From: an uncultured Lachnospiraceae bacterium
GTDB taxonomy: Bacteria > Bacillota > Clostridia > Lachnospirales > Lachnospiraceae
DNA length: 18,432 bases
NCBI GenBank assembly: GCA_947176785.1
Contig: CAMWSA010000030.1
Span: 1-18,432 of the forward strand
Direction of reading: 5' to 3'
This document shows, piece after piece, positions 5,700 through 13,528 of the stretch (its first letter is position 1; each line of letters opens with the position of its first letter). The position numbers and the translations under genes are program-made. Below the pieces are notes generated by a model. That model saw only the letters and a list, made by a program, of their open reading frames with translations, was not told the DNA's origin and searched no databases.

Positions 5700-6533
5700 A
5701 TGAGATTAGGAGAAAAACAGACACTGTATATTGTGAAGAAGGTAGATTTTGGCGTATATCTTGCAGAAAGCCGGGGCGATACAGAGAACAGAGTGCTGCT
5801 GCCCGCCAGGCAGGTACCGCCGGACACAGACATAGGGGATCAGCTGGAGATCTTCTTGTACAAGGATTCCAAAGACCGACTGATTGCCACCACCCAAACC
5901 CCCCGGCTGGTGATGGGGGAAGTGGCAGAACTCACAGTGGCCCAGACCGGTAAGATCGGAGCCTTTCTGGACTGGGGGCTGGAGAAGGATCTGCTGCTGC
6001 CCTTCCGCCAGCAGGTGAAGCGTGTACGGGAGGGAGAAAAGGTGCTGGTGTCCCTCTATATAGACAAGAGCGAGCGTCTGTGCGCCACCATGAATGTGTA
6101 CCACAACCTGCGCTCGGACAGCCCCTATCATGCGGAGGATCAGGTGATTGGACGGGCCTATGCCTCCAGCGATGAATTCGGTGTATTCGTGGCCGTAGAC
6201 AATCTGTATTCCGCCCTGATCCCCAAGAAGGAACTCTATGGAGAAGTGGTATTGGGGGAGGATCTGCGGGCCAGAGTGACCAAGGTGCAGCCGGACGGCA
6301 GACTGGTGTTGAGCATACGGGAAAAGTCCTATCTGCAGATTCACGAGGACGCGGAGCGCCTGCTGGATATCATAGACAGCTATGACGGAGTGCTTCCCTT
6401 CAACGATAAGGTGTCCCCGGCCATCATCCTGCGGGAGACCGGCATGAGTAAGAACGAGTTTAAACGCGCGGTGGGTAATTTACTCAAAGCAGGGAAAATA
6501 CAGATTACAGAAAAGGTAATACGGAGAACATGA
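5700..6533 (+). CDS. cvfB: S1 RNA-binding protein, CvfB/YitL family
   Basis: A 277-residue protein with three S1/OB-like segments and a C-terminal winged helix, as in CvfB (YitL), an RNA-binding regulator of virulence and stress genes in staphylococci and streptococci. Segment one is about residues 1-65 (GEKQTLYIVKKVDFGVYL). Segment two is about 70-140 (GEVAELTVAQTGKIGAFLDW). Segment three, the most canonical S1 domain, is about 145-212 (IGRAYASSDEFGVFVAVDN to LSIREK). The winged helix is about 215-277 and ends KNEFKRAVGNLLKAGKIQIT. AAGGA at 5691-5695 precedes the ATG. Its stop overlaps the start of the CPBP protease gene by four bases (ATGA), so translation of the two is probably coupled. 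The symbol is by family resemblance. Confidence 0.85.
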   Translation: MRLGEKQTLYIVKKVDFGVYLAESRGDTENRVLLPARQVPPDTDIGDQLEIFLYKDSKDRLIATTQTPRLVMGEVAELTVAQTGKIGAFLDWGLEKDLLLPFRQQVKRVREGEKVLVSLYIDKSERLCATMNVYHNLRSDSPYHAEDQVIGRAYASSDEFGVFVAVDNLYSALIPKKELYGEVVLGEDLRARVTKVQPDGRLVLSIREKSYLQIHEDAERLLDIIDSYDGVLPFNDKVSPAIILRETGMSKNEFKRAVGNLLKAGKIQITEKVIRRT

Positions 6534-7453
6534 ACACAAAAAGAGCAAGCTGGATGTTTTTAGCCATAGTATTATCCCATGCAGGCTTAAATCTGCTGGC
6601 GGTATTCACACCGTTTCTGGATGTGGTTGCCCAAAATATGGCATTGAATATTTTTGTGTCCGAGATCACGATCTGGCTGCCGGCCCTGTTGTTTCTGCTG
6701 GTCAGCGGGGAACGGCCGGCGGCTTTCTGCCGGCTGAAAAAAATCCATATCTCCACTGCCCTGATGACGGTGCTGTTTACGGTGTTGATGGAGCCTCTGA
6801 TCACATTGGTAAATGCGGTCTCCATGCTGGCAGTGGAGAATACGGTTGCGGGCCTCAGCGCCCGGGTCACCCGGCTGCCCATCTGGGGAATGCTGCTGGG
6901 CATAGCGGTGTATGGCCCTTTTGCGGAGGAACTGGCCTTCCGGGGGGTGATTTACCAGAGCTACCGCCGACAGGAAAACCGATGGAAAGCCCTGCTGCTG
7001 AGCAGTCTGCTGTTTGGCCTGATGCACATGAACCTGAACCAGGCGTGCTATGCTTTTGTGATGGGCATTGCACTGGCGCTGCTGGTGGAGGCCACCGACA
7101 GTATGATACCGGCCTTTATCGCTCATTTCTGGGTGAACGGACTGTCCACAGTGCTGATGTATGCCATGGAGGATGTGGCAGGGGGGATGGAGGGGCTTGT
7201 GGAGACGGCGGAGAGCGCTCTAAGCGGGCAGGAGCTGCTTTTGTCCATCAGCCTGTACATCCTGATCGCCACCTTCTGTACGCCCCTGGCGGGCTGCGTA
7301 TTGGCCTGGATTGCCGGGCGGGAAGGGCATAAGGAGGATATGCGGAGGCTCTGGCGCAGCCGGAAGCTAAAAGGCCCCCGGTTGATGAGCCTTCCCCTGG
7401 CCCTGGGGCTTTTGGTCTGTGTGGCCGTGATTATTTTGCAGATTATATTGTAA
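6530..7453 (+). CDS. CPBP-family intramembrane metalloprotease (CAAX/Abi type)
   Basis: A polytopic membrane protein of 307 residues with about eight hydrophobic segments. All three family motifs are present: EELAFRG (E133, E134, R138), FGLMH (H166) and HFWVN (H199, N203). These form the metal-dependent active site of Rce1/CPBP proteases, which act within the membrane. Bacterial members are linked to bacteriocin self-immunity and protein maturation; no bacteriocin gene is visible nearby, so the substrate is unknown. The last 40 residues are basic (RRLWRSRKLKGPR) followed by a final hydrophobic segment. It overlaps the CvfB-like gene by four bases and so forms a two-gene operon with it. Confidence 0.9.
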   Translation: MNTKRASWMFLAIVLSHAGLNLLAVFTPFLDVVAQNMALNIFVSEITIWLPALLFLLVSGERPAAFCRLKKIHISTALMTVLFTVLMEPLITLVNAVSMLAVENTVAGLSARVTRLPIWGMLLGIAVYGPFAEELAFRGVIYQSYRRQENRWKALLLSSLLFGLMHMNLNQACYAFVMGIALALLVEATDSMIPAFIAHFWVNGLSTVLMYAMEDVAGGMEGLVETAESALSGQELLLSISLYILIATFCTPLAGCVLAWIAGREGHKEDMRRLWRSRKLKGPRLMSLPLALGLLVCVAVIILQIIL

Positions 7454-7461
7454 ATTGCCCC

Positions 7462-7490
7462 TTGGCAAAATACGGCAAGTGTGCTAATAT
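7462..7490 (+). promoter_or_regulatory. Sigma-A-type promoter for the YjfB-like gene
   Basis: TTGGCA (7462-7467), 17-base spacer, TAATAT (7485-7490). It starts just after the protease stop codon and points at the small gene at 7578. The leader of about 80 bases contains a second strong ribosome-binding sequence, GGAGGGG (7515-7521), followed by short ORFs. Confidence 0.6.
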
Positions 7491-7577
7491 AAAATCAGAA
7501 TTTAGCATTTGTCCGGAGGGGTATGGCGTATGCAGGGCAGATGTGGAAAATAAAATGGAAACAGGGGAGGTAAGATT

Positions 7578-7769
7578 ATGGATATTGCAGGGCTGTCAAT
7601 GAATATGGCTATGATGGATGTGCAGTCCCAGGTGGGGATCAGGATGCTCAGCAAGGCGATTGACCTGGGTGAGGAGTTGGGCGCAGGCGTGGCAGAGATG
7701 GTAGATGCGGCGGCTATGGAGCGCAGTGTAAATCCGGCCGTAGGCGGAAGTATAGATATCCGTCTGTAA
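7578..7769 (+). CDS. YjfB-family putative motility protein
   Basis: A 63-residue protein with the start and end typical of the YjfB motility family (PF14070): MDIAGLSMNM at the N-terminus, a central helix with QVGIRMLSKAIDLGEELG, and a NPAVGGSIDIRL end. The family is common in flagellated Firmicutes and its exact function is not known. GGGGAGG (7564-7570) is 8 bases before the ATG. It has its own promoter (7462-7490) and terminator (7798-7835), so it is a one-gene unit. No flagellar gene lies in the window. If the genome has flagella, this gene may be regulated with them from a distance. Confidence 0.82.
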   Translation: MDIAGLSMNMAMMDVQSQVGIRMLSKAIDLGEELGAGVAEMVDAAAMERSVNPAVGGSIDIRL

Positions 7770-7797
7770 CGGATTGGTAATTTTTACCGACTATAGG

Positions 7798-7835
7798 GGT
7801 GGTGAGGCGCATAAAAAGAGCCTGCCACCTTTTTT
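7798..7835 (+). terminator. Intrinsic terminator after the YjfB-like gene
   Basis: GGTGG (7798-7802) pairs with CCACC (7825-7829), extended by a wobble pair and GGC/GCC after a bulge. Six Ts follow at 7830-7835. It lies 29 bases after the stop codon. Confidence 0.8.
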
Positions 7836-7986
7836 GTGACTAAATATCCATTAATTTTTCACAAAAACCTATTGCTTTTTCTGTGATTTTTTTGTAAATT
7901 TGTATTAAAAGGATTTTTCGGCATTATTACTAATATCTGTTTGTATAGAAAAGATAATACCTCACACAGGAAAAGGAGTAGAAAAT

Positions 7987-9072
7987 ATGATATCAAATCA
8001 GATCTTGCAGAGTACCATAGATGGTCTTAAGGGGATTGCCAGAGTCGATATCAGCGTGATGGATGTGGACGGGAAGCCGGTGGCCTATACGTCCGATATG
8101 TCGGGCAGCAGCAGGGCTGTGGTGGAGTTTGCCAAATCTCCGGCGGATTCCCAGGAGATTCAGGGCTACCAGTTTTTTAAGGTATATGACGAGCAGCAGC
8201 TGGAGTATGTGCTGGTCATTGCAGGTACCGGCGAGGATGTGTACACCGTCGGGAAGCTGAGCGCCTTCCAGGTCCAGAATCTGCTGGTGGCCTACAAGGA
8301 GCGTTTTGACAAGGATAATTTTATCAAGAACCTGCTGCTGGACAATCTGCTGTTGGTGGATATCTACAGCCGGGCCAAAAAGCTGCACATCCAGATGGAC
8401 GTGAGCAGGGCTGTGATGATCGTGGAATCCGAGAATGGCAAGGACAACAACGCTCTGGAACTGGCGAGGGCCTATTTTGGCAGCAGCGGCAAGGACTTCG
8501 TCACTGCCGTGGACGAGAACAATGTGATTGTCGTCAAGGATCTGTCGGAGTGCGACAACAGCAAGGAGATTGACCGGGCGGCCAGAGGGCTCTGCGACGC
8601 TCTGCAGAAGGAGGGCCTGAGGGGGGTACATATTGCGTACGGCACGGTGGTAAAGGAGATCAAGGAAGTCAGCCGCTCTTACAAGGAGGCCAAGATGGCC
8701 CTGGATGTGGGAAAGATTTTTTTCGATGAGAGAGACGTCATTGCCTACAGTGCGCTGGGCATTGGCAGGCTGATCTACCAGCTGCCGATTCCTCTGTGCA
8801 AAATGTTTATCAAGGAAATCTTTGGCGGAAAGAGCCCGGACGAGTTCGACGAGGAGACTTTGACAACGATACACAAGTTTTTCGAGAACAGTCTGAATGT
8901 GTCCGAGACTTCCCGGCAGCTGTTCATCCACCGCAATACCCTGGTCTATCGTCTGGATAAGCTACAGAAAAGTACCGGTTTGGATCTGCGGGTATTTGAG
9001 GATGCCATCACCTTTAAAATCGCGCTGATGGTGGTAAAATATATGAAGTATATGGAGAACTTTGAGTTCTAG
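7987..9072 (+). CDS. CdaR/PucR-type transcriptional regulator
   Basis: A 361-residue regulator. The N-terminal 1-100 resembles a sugar-diacid-type sensor domain (start ISNQILQSTIDGLKGIARVD and VMDVDGKPVAYT). A middle domain, about 135-255, has the GGDEF-like fold typical of CdaR (GVHIAYGTVVKEIKEVSRSY with EAKMAL). The C-terminal PucR-type helix-turn-helix, about 293-350, reads LNVSETSRQLFIHRNTLVYR. The signal it senses cannot be read here: no glycerate, glucarate or purine gene is near. AAGGAG (7973-7978) precedes the ATG by 8 bases. The 150-base upstream region is very A+T-rich and may hold its promoter. It ends 67 bases before ftsE on the same strand, so it may be co-transcribed with the division genes or control them. 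Confidence 0.85.
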   Translation: MISNQILQSTIDGLKGIARVDISVMDVDGKPVAYTSDMSGSSRAVVEFAKSPADSQEIQGYQFFKVYDEQQLEYVLVIAGTGEDVYTVGKLSAFQVQNLLVAYKERFDKDNFIKNLLLDNLLLVDIYSRAKKLHIQMDVSRAVMIVESENGKDNNALELARAYFGSSGKDFVTAVDENNVIVVKDLSECDNSKEIDRAARGLCDALQKEGLRGVHIAYGTVVKEIKEVSRSYKEAKMALDVGKIFFDERDVIAYSALGIGRLIYQLPIPLCKMFIKEIFGGKSPDEFDEETLTTIHKFFENSLNVSETSRQLFIHRNTLVYRLDKLQKSTGLDLRVFEDAITFKIALMVVKYMKYMENFEF

Positions 9073-9110
9073 CGAGAGGCTGAAAGGAAGCCTTCCATAT
9101 TGAATATTAT

Positions 9111-9126
9111 GCCTGCCGAAGCGGGC
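9111..9126 (+). other. Small hairpin touching the ftsE ribosome binding site
   Basis: GCCTGC (9111-9116) pairs with GCGGGC (9121-9126) around a CGAA loop. The stem ends directly at GAGGGG (9127-9132), the ftsE ribosome binding site. It could modulate translation start, or simply be a stable 5' structure. Confidence 0.35.
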
Positions 9127-9139
9127 GAGGGGTATGCAC

Positions 9140-9886
9140 ATGAGGAGAAAAGAAGCAATTAGGAAACAGCAGGCCAAGTTCATCGAAGAGAATGGGGTGA
9201 TCTGCCTGAATAATGTAAGCAAGTCTTATTCCACCGGGTCGCCGGCGCTGAACGGGATCTCCCTGAAGGTACACAAAGGGGAGTTCGTGTTCATCGTCGG
9301 AGACAGCGGCTCCGGAAAATCCACGTTGATCAAGCTGCTCCTCCGGGAACTGGTAGCCTCTTCCGGCCAGGTGAGCGTGATGGGCAAAGACATGGCGAAG
9401 CTGCGCAGGAGGGAAATTCCCAGGCTGCGCCGCAATCTGGGTGTGGTGTTCCAGGATTTCCGTCTGCTGAATGACAGAAATGTATATGAAAACGTGGCCT
9501 TTGCCCAGCGGATCATAGAGGTTCCCGGCCGGGAGATCCGGCGCAATGTCCCTGCCATTCTGGCCACAGTGGGGCTGGCCGGCAAATATAAGGCCAAGAC
9601 CACACAGCTGTCCGGCGGTGAACAGCAGAGAGTGGCGCTGGCCAGGGCACTGATCAACAACCCTTCCATACTGTTGGCGGATGAGCCTACCGGTAACCTG
9701 GACCCCAAGAATTCCTGGGAGATCATGAAGCTGCTGGAGGAGATCAACGAGGCCGGCACCACTGTGGTGGTGGTCACCCATAACCGTGAGATCGTCAATG
9801 CCATGCAAAAGCGCGTGGTTACCATGAAAAAGGGCGTGATCATCAGCGACGAAGAGGAAGGGGCATATATAGACGATGAAGATTAG
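9140..9886 (+). CDS. ftsE: Cell-division ABC ATPase FtsE
   Basis: ATP-binding partner of FtsX; together they couple ATP use in the cytoplasm to peptidoglycan hydrolase activity outside. Counting from 9140, the Walker A is GDSGSGKST (54-62), followed by a Q-loop in VFQDFRLL, the signature LSGGEQQ (157-163), Walker B ILLADEPTGNLD with D181/E182, and the H-loop His at 214. The VFQDFRLL and ADEPTGNLDP stretches are characteristic of FtsE. The start is chosen at 9140, 7 bases after GAGGGG (9127-9132); the ATG at 9134 is only 1 base away. The first 20 residues (MRRKEAIRKQQAKFIEENGV) are a basic extension not usual in FtsE. The end is also longer than usual, with an acidic tail (SDEEEGAYIDDED). It overlaps ftsX by 11 bases. 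Confidence 0.96.
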   Translation: MRRKEAIRKQQAKFIEENGVICLNNVSKSYSTGSPALNGISLKVHKGEFVFIVGDSGSGKSTLIKLLLRELVASSGQVSVMGKDMAKLRRREIPRLRRNLGVVFQDFRLLNDRNVYENVAFAQRIIEVPGREIRRNVPAILATVGLAGKYKAKTTQLSGGEQQRVALARALINNPSILLADEPTGNLDPKNSWEIMKLLEEINEAGTTVVVVTHNREIVNAMQKRVVTMKKGVIISDEEEGAYIDDED

Positions 9887-10784
9887 CACATTTTTTTACA
9901 CCATACACCAGGGATTTAAAAACCTTTTCCGCAACAAATGGTACTCCCTGGCATCCATAGCCACTATCTCCGCATGCCTGTTCCTGTTTGGCATATTTTA
10001 TTCGATTGTGGCGAATTTTCAGTATATGGTCAAGGGCGCAGAGGAGAATATCTGCGTCACGGTTTTTTTTGATGAGGGCATCACGGACACCCGGATTGAG
10101 GAGATCGGCAAGATGATCAGCAGCCGGACAGAGGTGTCGGAGGTGGTCTATGTCTCTGCGGAGGAGGCATGGGAGGATTATCAGAAGATCTACTTCGGGG
10201 ACCGCGCGGAGGAGTTTATCGCCGGATATCCCACCAATCCGCTTTACAGGGACATGAATTATGTGGTATACCTGAACGACGTATCCATGCAGGACACATT
10301 GGTGACTTATCTGTACTCTATCGCAGGGGTTCGGCTGGTGAGGTATTCCGCCCTGACGGCCAGTACCTTAAGCGGCGTGAACCTGTTGATCGGCTATGTG
10401 TCCCTGGGGATCATTGTGGTACTGCTGGCGGTGTCGGTGTTTTTGATCAGCAATACCGTGACCATCGGTATTTCGGTGCGCAAGGAAGAGATCAATATTA
10501 TGAAATATATCGGTGCCACAGACTTTTTCGTGCGTGCCCCCTTTGTGCTTGAGGGTATGCTCATCGGCCTGATCGGGGCGGTTATACCGCTGTGGGTGGT
10601 TCATTATTTTTATGGAAGTGTCCTTGACTATGCCGAGGAGAAGTTCTCCATGCTCAGTCATCTGCTTAAGTTCCTTCCCGCAGAGACGGTTTTTGGGTTC
10701 CTTATGCCGGTGTGCCTGGGCGTTGGAGTAGGCATTGGATTCGTGGGCAGCATCTCCACTGTCAGAAAACATCTGCATGTGTAG
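9876..10784 (+). CDS. ftsX: Cell-division ABC permease FtsX
   Basis: Membrane partner of FtsE, 302 residues, the usual length for Firmicutes. It has four membrane segments: about 22-47, 170-192, 221-247 and 271-293. The large external loop (48-165) contains VSAEEAWEDYQKIYFGDRAE and NPLYRDMNYVVYL, the region that contacts a wall hydrolase. The conserved cytoplasmic motif RKEEINIMKYIGATDFFVRA (202-221) and the following PFVLEG are typical of FtsX. The ATG lies inside the end of ftsE (11-base overlap), so translation is probably coupled. The M23 peptidase gene follows after 9 bases and is the probable effector. Confidence 0.96.
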   Translation: MKISTFFYTIHQGFKNLFRNKWYSLASIATISACLFLFGIFYSIVANFQYMVKGAEENICVTVFFDEGITDTRIEEIGKMISSRTEVSEVVYVSAEEAWEDYQKIYFGDRAEEFIAGYPTNPLYRDMNYVVYLNDVSMQDTLVTYLYSIAGVRLVRYSALTASTLSGVNLLIGYVSLGIIVVLLAVSVFLISNTVTIGISVRKEEINIMKYIGATDFFVRAPFVLEGMLIGLIGAVIPLWVVHYFYGSVLDYAEEKFSMLSHLLKFLPAETVFGFLMPVCLGVGVGIGFVGSISTVRKHLHV

Positions 10785-10793
10785 GGAGATATT

Positions 10794-12026
10794 ATGATCA
10801 TGAAAAAACGGAAGATTACAGGATGCCTGGCACTGCTGGCAATGCTGCTGTGTATGTCAGGGCAAGCGCAGGCGTCCGGAACCAATCTGTCCAATATCAC
10901 ATCGGACTCCATCAGGGAGATGGAGAATCAGATTGATAATGCGCAGAATGAACGGGATCAACTGAAAAACGGCCTCTCGGATATCCGGAAGCTGGTACAG
11001 CAGCTGGAGCAGGAGAAAAAGGATCTAAAGAGTTATGTGGCAAAATTGGACGAGAGCATGGCTCAGATTGAGCAGAAGATTACGGATTTAAAACTTCAGA
11101 TCTCCAATAAGGAAGGGGAGATTGTGGAGGCGCAGAAACAGCTGGAGCATGCGCAGGAAGTGGAAGCAGGGCAGTATGCCGCCATGTCCAGCCACATAAG
11201 ATATAGTTATGAGAGAGGCGAGAACTACTTTCTGGACATGATTTTGGGTGCCACCAGTTTTGCGGATTTTTTAAACCGCAGTTACTATATGGAAAAGGTG
11301 GCGGAATACGACAATCAGATGCTGGAGTCATTTATCCGGACCAGGGAATATGTGGCGCTGTGCAAGACGCAGCTGGAGGAGGATAAGGCGTTCCTGGATG
11401 AGGCCAAGGCAGGTGTGGAGACCGAGCAGGCGGCACTGGAAGAACTGATGAACCAGAAGGAGCAGGAACTGAACGCCTATGATCATCGAATCAGCACGGG
11501 AGAACAGTCCATAGAGGAATATGAAGCGGACATCAAAGCCCAGAATGAGTTGATCTCGGCTCTGGAAAAAGCAGTGGAGGATGAAAAGAAGAGGATCCTG
11601 GCCAGCAACGGCAAGGTGCTGATGTATGACGGCGGCACTTTCAAATTTCCGCTGGCTTCTTACACCAGAGTGTCCGACGATTACGGCATGCGCATGCATC
11701 CCACCCTCTTTGTACAACAGTTCCACAACGGAGTGGATTTGGCATCGCCGAAGGGGACGGCCATCTATGCGGCCTACGACGGGATCGTGGTTGCGGCGGA
11801 CTATAGTTCCACCATGGGTAATTATGTGATGATTGACCATGGGGGCGGGCTCTACACGATTTATATGCATGCCTCCAAGCTGTACGTCAAAAAGGATGAC
11901 GTGGTGGCTCGGGGCAATACGATTGCGGCGGTGGGTTCCACCGGGCGCTCCACCGGGAATCATCTGCATTTCGGTGTGCGTCTGAACGGGGAATATGTGT
12001 CTCCCTGGAATTATATCTCACCGTAA
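10794..12026 (+). CDS. Secreted M23 peptidase with N-terminal coiled coil (FtsEX effector)
   Basis: Peptidoglycan endopeptidase, 410 residues. A signal peptide of about 27 residues ends at AQA-SG. A long coiled coil covers about 31-130 and 170-265, with a PcsB/CwlO-like middle stretch (YFLDMILGATSFADFLNRSY, 145-164). The M23/LytM domain covers about 283-410. All catalytic positions are present: H311 and D315 (HNGVD), H359 (MHAS), and H390/H392 (HLHF). This sets it apart from E. coli EnvC, whose LytM domain is inactive and only activates amidases. Here the protein is probably itself the hydrolase switched on by FtsEX through its coiled coil, as PcsB in streptococci or CwlO in Bacillus. AGGGAG at 10783-10788 overlaps the ftsX end. 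The link to FtsEX rests on gene order and domain layout. Confidence 0.93.
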   Translation: MIMKKRKITGCLALLAMLLCMSGQAQASGTNLSNITSDSIREMENQIDNAQNERDQLKNGLSDIRKLVQQLEQEKKDLKSYVAKLDESMAQIEQKITDLKLQISNKEGEIVEAQKQLEHAQEVEAGQYAAMSSHIRYSYERGENYFLDMILGATSFADFLNRSYYMEKVAEYDNQMLESFIRTREYVALCKTQLEEDKAFLDEAKAGVETEQAALEELMNQKEQELNAYDHRISTGEQSIEEYEADIKAQNELISALEKAVEDEKKRILASNGKVLMYDGGTFKFPLASYTRVSDDYGMRMHPTLFVQQFHNGVDLASPKGTAIYAAYDGIVVAADYSSTMGNYVMIDHGGGLYTIYMHASKLYVKKDDVVARGNTIAAVGSTGRSTGNHLHFGVRLNGEYVSPWNYISP

Positions 12027-12199
12027 TATAAGTTACACACTGAAGAATGTCAAGAGCCGGTATTCTTCTCGTGGATTGTTTGTGCCGCTGCTGGCGGCAT
12101 GTCTGGAAGTTATGCTTCTAAATACGTATTAGCACAATAATATGGGGCAACCGGAGGCTGGTTTATAACGAAATCCGGTTATGCGGGAAAGAGGTCGAT

Positions 12200-13462
12200 A
12201 TGGAAGTATTTGAGCAACAAAACAGATGCCAGTCTGGTGGGGGAGGCAAATTTGTCGCGGGCATGATTGTGGGCATTGCGACTGCCCTGTTGGTAGTGTG
12301 CGTGGGATATGTGGGGTATCAGATCCAGCAGAGGGTGGAAGGCGGCGGGCAGGGCAGCCAGCAGGTCAATGCGGGAGGTTCCGGGAAAGACGGCAAATTG
12401 AGCGATGCGGTGGCGGATAAGATTGACACCCTGGAGTACATGATAGAACATTACTATTATAAGGATGACATAAGCCGCGAAGATCTGGAAAACGGAATCT
12501 ACCAGGGATTGATGGATGCGGTGGGCGATCCCTATACAAGCTACTTCAATGCCAGCGATTTCAGCACGTTCATGGAGCAGACCACCGGCGCTTACTATGG
12601 AATCGGTGCTTATGTGGCACAGGATACGGAACGCAACTATCCAAAGATCAACAGCCCCATTCCGGGGTCCCCGGCGGAGGAGGTGGGGCTGCGTCCCAAC
12701 GATATTATCTTTGAGGTGGAAGGACAGTCCACCTATGGCATGGATCTGGATAAGGTGGTGAGCCTGATTAAAGGGGAGGAGGGCACCACTGTGAGGATGA
12801 CGATCTACAGGGACGGGGAATACCTGGAGATGGCCGTGCAGCGCAGACAGGTGGAAATCCCCACGGTGGAGCAGAAGATGCTGGGGGACGGTATGGCCTA
12901 TATCCGCATTATCGAGTTTGACGAGGTGACCCCGAGCCAATTCGAGCAGGCCCTGCAGGCTTCCCACAGCGGTGGCATGAAGGGCCTGGTACTGGACCTG
13001 CGCGGCAACCCCGGGGGAAGCGTCAACGCGGTGGTGGATATTGCGAGAATGCTTCTGCCGAAGGGCCTGGTGGTCTATACCGAGGATAAATATGGCAGGC
13101 GGGAGGAGTACAGCTGTGACGGAAGCAATGAGTTTGAACTGCCGCTGGTGGTGCTGATCGACGGCAACAGCGCCAGCGCCTCGGAGCTTCTCTCCGGTGC
13201 GATCCAGGACTACAAAAAAGGGACTCTGGTGGGGACCACTACCTTCGGAAAGGGGATCGTGCAGCAGATGCTGAAGCTGGGGGACGGCTCCGCCATCAAG
13301 ATCACCATCAGCAGCTATTACACGCCCAAGGGCCGCAATATCCATGGGATAGGCATTGAGCCGGACGTGGCCTGCCCCTTTGACGGCGAGGCTTATTATG
13401 GCAGCGGCTATGACAATCAGCTGGAGAAGGCCAAGGAAGTGCTGCTTGGGATCATGGAATAA
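12200..13462 (+). CDS. ctpA: S41 C-terminal processing peptidase with PDZ domain (CtpA/CtpB)
   Basis: A membrane-anchored serine protease of 420 residues. One membrane segment (18-40) places the rest outside the cell. It is followed by a low-complexity Gly/Gln linker, a helical region with DPYTSYF (110-116), and a PDZ domain about 130-215 (IPGSPAEEVGLRPNDIIFEV). The S41 core starts near 225 and includes VLDLRGNPGG (264-273). The catalytic Ser is S326 in NSASASE, the Lys is K351 in TTFGKG and the Gln is Q355, with spacing as in CtpB and D1 protease. GAGG at 12191-12194 precedes the ATG. A 173-base gap separates it from the M23 gene; it holds a small GCCGC/GCGGC hairpin and no clear promoter. 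Gene order ftsE-ftsX-ctp is also known from Bacillus. Confidence 0.95.
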   Translation: MEVFEQQNRCQSGGGGKFVAGMIVGIATALLVVCVGYVGYQIQQRVEGGGQGSQQVNAGGSGKDGKLSDAVADKIDTLEYMIEHYYYKDDISREDLENGIYQGLMDAVGDPYTSYFNASDFSTFMEQTTGAYYGIGAYVAQDTERNYPKINSPIPGSPAEEVGLRPNDIIFEVEGQSTYGMDLDKVVSLIKGEEGTTVRMTIYRDGEYLEMAVQRRQVEIPTVEQKMLGDGMAYIRIIEFDEVTPSQFEQALQASHSGGMKGLVLDLRGNPGGSVNAVVDIARMLLPKGLVVYTEDKYGRREEYSCDGSNEFELPLVVLIDGNSASASELLSGAIQDYKKGTLVGTTTFGKGIVQQMLKLGDGSAIKITISSYYTPKGRNIHGIGIEPDVACPFDGEAYYGSGYDNQLEKAKEVLLGIME

Positions 13463-13528
13463 AGGGCGCCGGGAAGGATAGAATATAGGATGTTGAAATT
13501 TGGGGCGTGAAGGGGACTGCAGCTGATT

